Assembly: GCA_021205365.1 (NCBI GenBank)
Contig: JAJPXP010000073.1
Location: 1-64,000, forward strand
Reading direction: 5' to 3'
Length of the DNA stretch: 64,000 nucleotides
Source: Clostridia bacterium
GTDB lineage: Bacteria; Bacillota; Clostridia; Oscillospirales; Butyricicoccaceae
The notes below the pieces were generated by a model that saw only the letters and a list, made by a program, of their open reading frames with translations, was not told the DNA's origin and ran no database searches. Made by a program: the position numbers and the translations under genes. Positions 59,936 through 64,000 of this stretch are shown piece by piece (position 1 is the first letter of the stretch; each line of letters begins with the position of its first letter).

Positions 59936-59964
59936 ATTATACACCGGAAAATCGGGAATGTAAA
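59936..59964 (-). promoter_or_regulatory. Promoter of the 33-residue protein gene
   Basis: Minus strand TTTACA - 17 bp - TATAAT; leader of about 35 bases. Confidence 0.75.
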
Positions 59965-60009
59965 GAGTAAAGTTGTTAAATTTTTTTTGCGAAAAGAAAA
60001 AAATCGGAG

Positions 60010-60240
60010 TACGTTTTTTGAATGGGTGTCCAAATACACCTTCTGGCATTGCCGGACGTGCTTTGCCCGTATGGGCAAAGCAAAGCCCCACACGGCCGAT
60101 GTCACCAGATTAGTAACCTGCACAGCTCCTGCAGGTGGGTTCCCTGTCCGATGTGTCTGTGCTTCCAACTTCCGCCGAGGCGGGAGGCCTGCACTCAATA
60201 TCAGGAACAATCGGGGTCCCGTAAACTAATTGTGGGTTAA
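60010..60240. ncRNA. Candidate structured RNA region
   Basis: About 230 bases without a supportable gene but dense in helices: GGTGT/ACACC, GCTTTGCCC/GGGCAAAGC with a 4-base loop, ACCTGCA/TGCAGGT, CTTCCGC/GCGGGAG with a CGAG tetraloop (plus strand), and ACAAT/ATTGT around CGGG/CCCG. A TTGACA - 17 bp - CACAAT promoter may point leftward from about 60255, but I see no clear terminator, so strand and limits are uncertain. It matches no RNA class I can name. Confidence 0.35.
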
Positions 60241-60306
60241 AAAAAGGTGACTGTCAAACCGCGCAGGGCGCGCCAACGATAGTATTATATGAGGGGCGAA
60301 GTCTGT

Positions 60307-60600
60307 TTATTCGTCCTCATCGTCAGGGGATTCGTACATATCTTCCAGACGATCCATAAACAGATTGTACAGACGGAGACTCTCGTCCTCGTCATCTACG
60401 GAAGCAAGAAGCTCCTCGCCGTTTTCTTCAATGATCTTCAAGATCACAACCTCAGCTTCTTCCTCAAGATTCAGCTCCGCCGGGATGAAAGCCAGATAAA
60501 CGGTACCGCCGTCTTCCAGTGTGTCAATGTGCTCAAATTCCTTTTCGTTACCATCCTCGTCGGTAAGGACCACGAAATTGTTCTTGTATTCTTCACTCAT
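60307..60600 (-). CDS. DUF1292 protein (YrzB-like)
   Basis: 97 residues, very acidic. NNFVVLTDEDGNEKEFEHIDTLE, then YLAFIPAE and EEAEVVILKIIEENGEE fit the DUF1292 pattern. Function unknown, widespread in Firmicutes. ATG 60600 follows GGAGG at 8 bases; ATG 60615 is upstream of that site. Confidence 0.9.
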   Translation of the reverse strand: MSEEYKNNFVVLTDEDGNEKEFEHIDTLEDGGTVYLAFIPAELNLEEEAEVVILKIIEENGEELLASVDDEDESLRLYNLFMDRLEDMYESPDDEDE

Positions 60601-60647
60601 AAGAATATCCTCCATTGATCAACCGGCGTTTGGTTATCTTGTATAAT

Positions 60648-60676
60648 ATGATAGCGTATTTCATCAGATTTTTCAA
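60648..60676 (-). promoter_or_regulatory. Sigma-A promoter of the DUF1292 gene
   Basis: Minus strand TTGAAA - 17 bp - TATCAT, about 45 bases before the start. Confidence 0.65.
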
Positions 60677-60812
60677 CAGTTTCAGATGAAAAAATACTGG
60701 AAAAATTGAATTGCCGGGATTAAAATTTTTTATGGTCTGCATGGCAGGATACCATGACGTGGTGCACGTTGTCAAGCAAAAGATGAGGAATGAAAAAAAC
60801 TGATTTTTCTTG

Positions 60813-60841
60813 TTGACAACCGGTGGGAACTCTGATATACT
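60813..60841 (+). promoter_or_regulatory. Sigma-A promoter of infC-rpmI-rplT
   Basis: TTGACA - 17 bp - TATACT, starting a leader of about 180 bases. TTGTTGACAA is itself a short palindrome. Confidence 0.85.
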
Positions 60842-60849
60842 GTATTGGC

Positions 60850-60962
60850 AAAAGAAAGAAGGGCTTCGCCGTCCTCACCTCGCGCTTTGGCTGAGAGGTT
60901 CAGATTTCTGGTTTCCAGTGTGCTGGGGACCGTGTCGGACGGCGTTTTCCCGTCCGTTTTTT
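60850..60962 (+). promoter_or_regulatory. L20-type leader with transcription attenuator
   Basis: The leader ends in an intrinsic terminator at 60936-60962 (CGGACGG/CCGTCCG, loop CGTTTTC, then TTTTTT) 65 bases before infC. GGCTTCGCCGTCC at 60871 could pair with the terminator's left arm as an antiterminator. In Bacillus the infC operon is controlled by L20 binding a leader of this kind; the same control is expected here because rplT is the third gene. Confidence 0.7.
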
Positions 60963-61026
60963 ATTTCCCTGCTGCGGCAGGGAGGAATTTTGTTTTTTCC
61001 GTGTAACCGTTTGGAGGTGCTTAACA

Positions 61027-61632
61027 ATTAGCAGTATGGAACACCAGATCAACGAAGAGATCCGCGATAAGGAAGTCAGATTGATTGATGCAGATGGCAA
61101 CCAGGTTGGCGTCGTATCGGCAGCAAAGGCTATGGAGGCAGCTGCCGCAAAGAATCTTGACCTTGTGAAGATCGCGCCCAATGCCGTTCCGCCGGTATGC
61201 CGTATTATGGACTATGGCAAATTCCGTTTTGAGCAGGCAAAGCGTGAGAAGGAAGCAAGAAAGAACCAGCATGTCGTGGAAATCAAGGAAATCCGCCTGA
61301 GCCCCGGCATTGATGTGAATGACTTTAACGTAAAGGTCAACCACGCCAAGCGTTTCCTCAAGGGAGGAAATAAGGTGAAGGTTTCCGTCCGCTTCCGCGG
61401 CCGTGAAGTAACGCATTCTTCCATCGGTCTGGATCTGCTGCGCCGGTTCGCCGAGGAATGCTCGGATATCGGCAGTATGGAGAAGTCCCCCAAGCTGGAA
61501 GGACGCCAGATGATTATGTTTCTGGGCCCGAAAAAGGATAATCCGAAGAAGGACGCAGGCAAAAAGGGCGGCCGTAAGGGTAAGTCCGGCAAGCCAAAGC
61601 AGGAGCCGAAGACGGATTCATCTGATTTATAA
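61027..61632 (+). CDS. infC: Translation initiation factor IF-3, probable AUU start
   Basis: 201 residues. [20 protein letters not shown], the linker lysines and the C-terminal [10 protein letters not shown] domain are typical. The last 35 residues are a lysine/glycine-rich tail beyond the usual end. The start is placed at ATT 61027 because it lies 9 bases after GGAGG and yields the common IS- N-terminus; the first in-frame ATG (61036) is 18 bases away. IF-3 rejects AUU starts, which gives autogenous control in other bacteria. Confidence 0.93.
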   Translation: MSSMEHQINEEIRDKEVRLIDADGNQVGVVSAAKAMEAAAAKNLDLVKIAPNAVPPVCRIMDYGKFRFEQAKREKEARKNQHVVEIKEIRLSPGIDVNDFNVKVNHAKRFLKGGNKVKVSVRFRGREVTHSSIGLDLLRRFAEECSDIGSMEKSPKLEGRQMIMFLGPKKDNPKKDAGKKGGRKGKSGKPKQEPKTDSSDL

Positions 61633-61685
61633 ATGTACACTACTGCATCGTATCGGTGCAGCCCTATCAGAGAGGAGAACACAAC

Positions 61686-61883
61686 ATGCCTAAAATTAAG
61701 ACTCACAGCGGCGCATCCAAGCGCTTTAAGATGACAAAGACTGGCAAGATCAAGCGCGCTCATGTTGGCCGCCGCCATATCCTGAACAAGAAGTCCACCA
61801 AGCGTCTGAGACATCTGCGCAAGGAAGGCTTTGCTGATGCTACCAATGTAGCACAGGTAAAGCGTCTGCTGCCGTACAGCTAA
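61686..61883 (+). CDS. rpmI: 50S ribosomal protein L35
   Basis: 65 residues. [22 protein letters not shown], then [17 protein letters not shown]. Start after GAGAGGAG; the open frame extends upstream to an unsupported ATG at 61656. Confidence 0.97.
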   Translation: MPKIKTHSGASKRFKMTKTGKIKRAHVGRRHILNKKSTKRLRHLRKEGFADATNVAQVKRLLPYS

Positions 61884-61933
61884 TTTCAGGATAAAGAAAC
61901 CACTTACGATTTGAATTTGGAGGCATTTTAAAT

Positions 61934-62287
61934 ATGGCAAGAGTTAAGGGCGCAATGATGACGCGCAAGAGAAGAAAGAAGATTCTGAAGCTTTCCAAGG
62001 GCTACTTTGGCGCAAAGTCCAAGCTGTTCCGTACTGCGAACGAAGCAGTTATGAAGTCCCTGCGTTACGCATACATCGGCCGTAAGCAGAAGAAGAGAGA
62101 TTTCCGCAGACTGTGGATCACCCGTATCTCCGCTGCTGCTCAGGCAAACGGCATGAACTACAGCCGCTTTATGAACGGTCTGAAGAAGGCTGGCATCGAC
62201 ATCAACCGCAAGATGCTGGCTGATCTGGCTGTCAACGACAAGGCTGCATTCACCGGCCTGGTTGAGAAGGCTAAGGCTGCTCTGTAA
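61934..62287 (+). CDS. rplT: 50S ribosomal protein L20
   Basis: 117 residues. [23 protein letters not shown] start and [19 protein letters not shown] in the globular domain. Essential early 50S assembly protein and likely autoregulator of this operon. Long basic N-terminal extension present. Confidence 0.98.
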   Translation: MARVKGAMMTRKRRKKILKLSKGYFGAKSKLFRTANEAVMKSLRYAYIGRKQKKRDFRRLWITRISAAAQANGMNYSRFMNGLKKAGIDINRKMLADLAVNDKAAFTGLVEKAKAAL

Positions 62288-62309
62288 TTGATTTTACACA
62301 AAAAGCAAA

Positions 62310-62337
62310 CCCCGCTCCGTGTGGAGCGGGGTTTTTT
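62310..62337. terminator. Bidirectional terminator after rplT
   Basis: CCCCGCTCC/GGAGCGGGG with loop GTGT and TTTTTT on the plus strand; the minus strand has TTTGCTTTTTG, so it can also end the gene at 62339-62506. Confidence 0.9.
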
Positions 62338-62338
62338 G

Positions 62339-62506
62339 CTAAGAAAACAGCACGTTGTGAATCATGAGTAAGCCGTCGTAAATGAGACTGCCGTTACTGT
62401 ATATGGAATTGCTGATTATAGTTGCACCATACACAATGGAAAACGACAGCATGAAGAAACAGAATGTCATGCAAATCATCAGAGCAATAAATTGACCAGA
62501 TTTCAT
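62339..62506 (-). CDS. Small membrane protein of 55 residues, uncharacterised
   Basis: MKSGQFIALMICMTFC begins one long hydrophobic segment (about residues 6-32, ending IVYGATII), followed by a polar stretch SNSIYSNGSLIYDG and a short hydrophobic end. The upstream minus strand has AGGGGGGGATTCT before the ATG, an unusually G-rich ribosome binding site. The stop is two bases from a bidirectional terminator. A hairpin GCTCATC/GATGAGC sits just upstream of the start. No family recognised; no good promoter seen. Confidence 0.6.
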   Translation of the reverse strand: MKSGQFIALMICMTFCFFMLSFSIVYGATIISNSIYSNGSLIYDGLLMIHNVLFS

Positions 62507-62519
62507 AGAATCCCCCCCT

Positions 62520-62900
62520 AGCTCATCCAGTTTGGTTTTGCAATGGTGCTGATGAGCCTCATACTTAATTTTTAAATTTTTTTCATCAGAATACCTTACT
62601 GTAATCTTTACGAGTGTATAAATCGTTTTTTTGACATGGTTACTGTATAGGACGTTCCTCTGCGGTTATTGCACATAATTATCTGTGATTTTTTATAACA
62701 TACCATAAATTTACAAAAAAGTAAATAGCTATATTTATTAAATCTTGTTCACTATTTGGAAATAATCAAAAAGCATTTGTCGACGCAGAGCAGAAGATAA
62801 AAGCATTCAGACTTTTTGGGCTCGGGAATGCGTATTTGGAAAAATTAGGCAAAGTGTTGGGAAATAGAAGTTAGCAGGGGGTTAAAACTGTTCACCGTTC
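62520..62900. other. AT-rich intergenic region
   Basis: Nothing coding is supported on either strand. The GCTCATC/GATGAGC hairpin at about 62521-62557 and long A/T tracts at 62567-62591 and 62689-62760 are the only features. Confidence 0.4.
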
Positions 62901-62903
62901 ATA

Positions 62904-62932
62904 TTGACATGTTTTTTGTGGTGTGGTATCCT
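62904..62932 (+). promoter_or_regulatory. Promoter of the DtxR-family gene
   Basis: TTGACA - 17 bp - TATCCT, with an operator-like inverted repeat starting 9 bases downstream. Confidence 0.75.
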
Positions 62933-62941
62933 GGATTTTAA

Positions 62942-62957
62942 GTTAGTTCAACCTAAC
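62942..62957 (+). promoter_or_regulatory. Putative DtxR-family operator O1
   Basis: GTTAG-TTCAAC-CTAAC, an inverted repeat near the transcription start. It resembles DtxR/IdeR-type boxes with TTAG...CTAA half-sites and has the same geometry as O2 at 63479. A single further CTAAC half-site lies at about 62970. Confidence 0.6.
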
Positions 62958-62994
62958 ATTAAAAACAATGCTAACAACGTCAGGAGGAAGAGGA

Positions 62995-63369
62995 ATGGAA
63001 CTTACCGGCACACATTTGCGATATCTATTGAGTATGTATCAGCTGTCCCATTCCAGTGAGGAGATGCGCCTCACGGAAATTGCCAATCGGCTAAATGTAA
63101 AAAAGGCATCGGTTGCGCGGATTGTGGGTGTTTTTCGAGATAAAGGGCTGGTGGATCAGCGTCCCTATGGCAAGGTACATATGACGGATTATGGCAAGCA
63201 GGTTGCAGGAGATTATCTTGCATATGTACGCAGTCTGGCTGATTGTCTGATGCAGTCCGGGTTGCATTTAACGATACAGCAGGCAATGGATGCCGCGTGC
63301 ATATTGCTGCCGGAGCTTCCGCAGGAGTGTATCGGAAGTATAAAAATATCGGAAGTTGTCGAGAGCTAA
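62995..63369 (+). CDS. DtxR/MntR-family metal-dependent transcriptional regulator
   Basis: 124 residues. N-terminal winged helix: LTGTHLRYLLSMYQLS, MRLTEIANRLNVKKASVARIV, and YGKVHMTDYGKQVA, the DtxR/MntR DNA-binding signature. The dimerisation half is short and has only a few candidate metal ligands (two histidines near the N-terminus, cysteines and glutamates later), so the metal is not predictable; the C-terminal SH3-like domain of DtxR is missing, as in MntR. Its promoter has an operator of the same type as the next gene's. Confidence 0.85.
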   Translation: MELTGTHLRYLLSMYQLSHSSEEMRLTEIANRLNVKKASVARIVGVFRDKGLVDQRPYGKVHMTDYGKQVAGDYLAYVRSLADCLMQSGLHLTIQQAMDAACILLPELPQECIGSIKISEVVES

Positions 63370-63387
63370 TAAAATTGGTAAAAGTTG

Positions 63388-63416
63388 TTGACAACTAATA
63401 AAATGCGGGGTATAAT
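63388..63416 (+). promoter_or_regulatory. Strong sigma-A promoter with immediate terminator
   Basis: TTGACA - 17 bp - TATAAT, a full consensus. The transcript would begin near 63423 and meet the terminator at 63437-63475. Confidence 0.8.
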
Positions 63417-63422
63417 TTAAAA

Positions 63423-63475
63423 TGCTAATGGCGAATTAGCTGCGTGGAAGGCATCTTCTAGCGCGGCTTTTTTTG
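63423..63475 (+). ncRNA. Candidate short RNA or attenuated leader
   Basis: From the promoter above a transcript of about 50 nt would contain GCTAAT/ATTAGC (hairpin at 63423-63439) and then a terminator stem AGCTGCGT/GCGCGGCT, extended by GGAAG/CTTCT, with seven T. No reading frame fits. It may be a small RNA or a leader that only sometimes continues into the SLH gene. Confidence 0.5.
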
Positions 63476-63478
63476 TTA

Positions 63479-63500
63479 TTTGTTAGGATCAACTAACAAA
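63479..63500 (+). promoter_or_regulatory. Putative DtxR-family operator O2
   Basis: TTTGTTAG-GATCAA-CTAACAAA, a perfect 8-bp inverted repeat directly before the -35 of the SLH gene promoter. Same half-site and spacing as O1. Confidence 0.65.
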
Positions 63501-63529
63501 TTAACGGCATTGTATTTATGTTTTATGAT
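63501..63529 (+). promoter_or_regulatory. Putative promoter of the SLH gene
   Basis: TTAACG - 17 bp - TATGAT, 19 bases before the GTG start, which leaves a very short leader. Confidence 0.5.
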
Positions 63530-63547
63530 GAAAGGAAAGGAAGCGCA

Positions 63548-64000
63548 GTGAAAAAGAAAAAAATCATGGCATGCGCCCTGAGCGCAGTTGCTGCCACCAG
63601 CATGATGCTGGGAAGTACCGCTTTTGCATCCGATATCAATGGACATTGGGCAGAGTCGTATCTGCAGAAGTTTATTGACAGCGGTTATCTGAGCGGTTAT
63701 AAGGACGGCACCTATAAGCCGGACAACAACATTACCCGTGCTGAGATCGCAACCCTGGTCAGCAAGATTGAGGGCTATACGGATCGGGCAGACGTATCCA
63801 AGTACAAGGACGTCATCACCGGCCAGTGGTACTATAATTATGTTGCAGAGGTTGTAGGTGCAGATCTCATGATCGGTACCGGCAAAACCACATGGTCTCC
63901 GAACACCAATATCACCCGTGAGCAGGTTTGCGTTATTGTCTGCAAGCTGGAGGGACTGGAACTGGATACCAAATCTTCCGACGCTGATCTGCGTGCAGAG
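63548..64000 (+). CDS. SLH-domain surface protein, partial at the window end
   Basis: 151 codons seen, no stop before the edge. Signal peptide KKKKIMACALSAVAATSMML to about residue 26 (AFA cleavage). Two S-layer homology repeats follow: HWAESYLQKFIDSGYLSGY...PDNNITRAE and QWYYNYVAEVVGADLMIG...PNTNITREQ. SLH domains bind pyruvylated secondary cell-wall polymer and anchor proteins to the surface. The GTG start follows AGGAAAGGAAG. What the rest of the protein carries is outside the window. Confidence 0.9.
   Translation, partial: MKKKKIMACALSAVAATSMMLGSTAFASDINGHWAESYLQKFIDSGYLSGYKDGTYKPDNNITRAEIATLVSKIEGYTDRADVSKYKDVITGQWYYNYVAEVVGADLMIGTGKTTWSPNTNITREQVCVIVCKLEGLELDTKSSDADLRAE

Overview
This window comes from a low-oxygen, endospore-forming member of the Clostridia, probably a gut Oscillospirales/Butyricicoccus-like lineage with roughly balanced base composition. 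The supporting genes are spoIIE, a single-polypeptide pyruvate:ferredoxin oxidoreductase, zinc-type S14, rnpM/ylxR and ylxQ in the nusA operon, a DUF1292 protein, an SLH-domain surface protein, and strong AGGAGG ribosome binding sites with consensus sigma-A promoters. Placement at genus level is inference from gene content only. No phage, transposase or CRISPR array is visible.

Layout. 1-1436: a tandem 162-bp repeat carrying a terminator and a tRNA T-arm-like remnant, then an alkyltransferase-like gene between two copies of the same hairpin family. 1437-7365: spoIIE, a small membrane protein, a DedA protein, dusB, and a sigma factor fused to its own anti-sigma module. 7452-23366: the complete S10-spc-alpha super-operon from rpsJ to rplQ, including secY, adk, map, infA, rpmJ and rpoA, with a long leader and several internal hairpins or promoters. 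23575-24999: a lone polysaccharide flippase. 25033-33466: the nus operon (rimP, nusA, rnpM, ylxQ, infB, rbfA, nrnA, truB, ribF). 33791-35156: trmL and a DegV protein. 35213-40727: lower glycolysis (pgk, tpiA, gpmI, eno).

From about 40.7 kb both strands are used. This part holds a multibranched candidate RNA, a FUSC-type membrane protein, an acidic tail-anchored protein, a radical SAM protein, a phospholipase-C-like protein, a NifX-like cofactor-binding protein, a GHL10 lipoprotein, an acyl-ACP thioesterase, an MNT/HEPN pair, a PfkB sugar kinase, a three-gene envelope operon (glycosyltransferase, deacetylase, flippase-like) behind a palindromic promoter, DUF6506, nifJ, a YifB ATPase, a transglutaminase-like protein, a 33-residue small protein, DUF1292, infC-rpmI-rplT behind an L20-type attenuator, and a 55-residue membrane protein. 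At the right edge a DtxR-family regulator and a truncated SLH protein share a GTTAG-N6-CTAAC operator.

Functionally the window is dominated by translation and transcription machinery. Glycolysis from 1,3-bisphosphoglycerate to phosphoenolpyruvate and oxidation of pyruvate to acetyl-CoA by nifJ are also present. The less explained parts are the structured intergenic regions at 7.5, 40.9 and 60.1 kb, two small proteins, the sigma/anti-sigma fusion, the degenerate MNT/HEPN pair and the metal-regulator/SLH locus.
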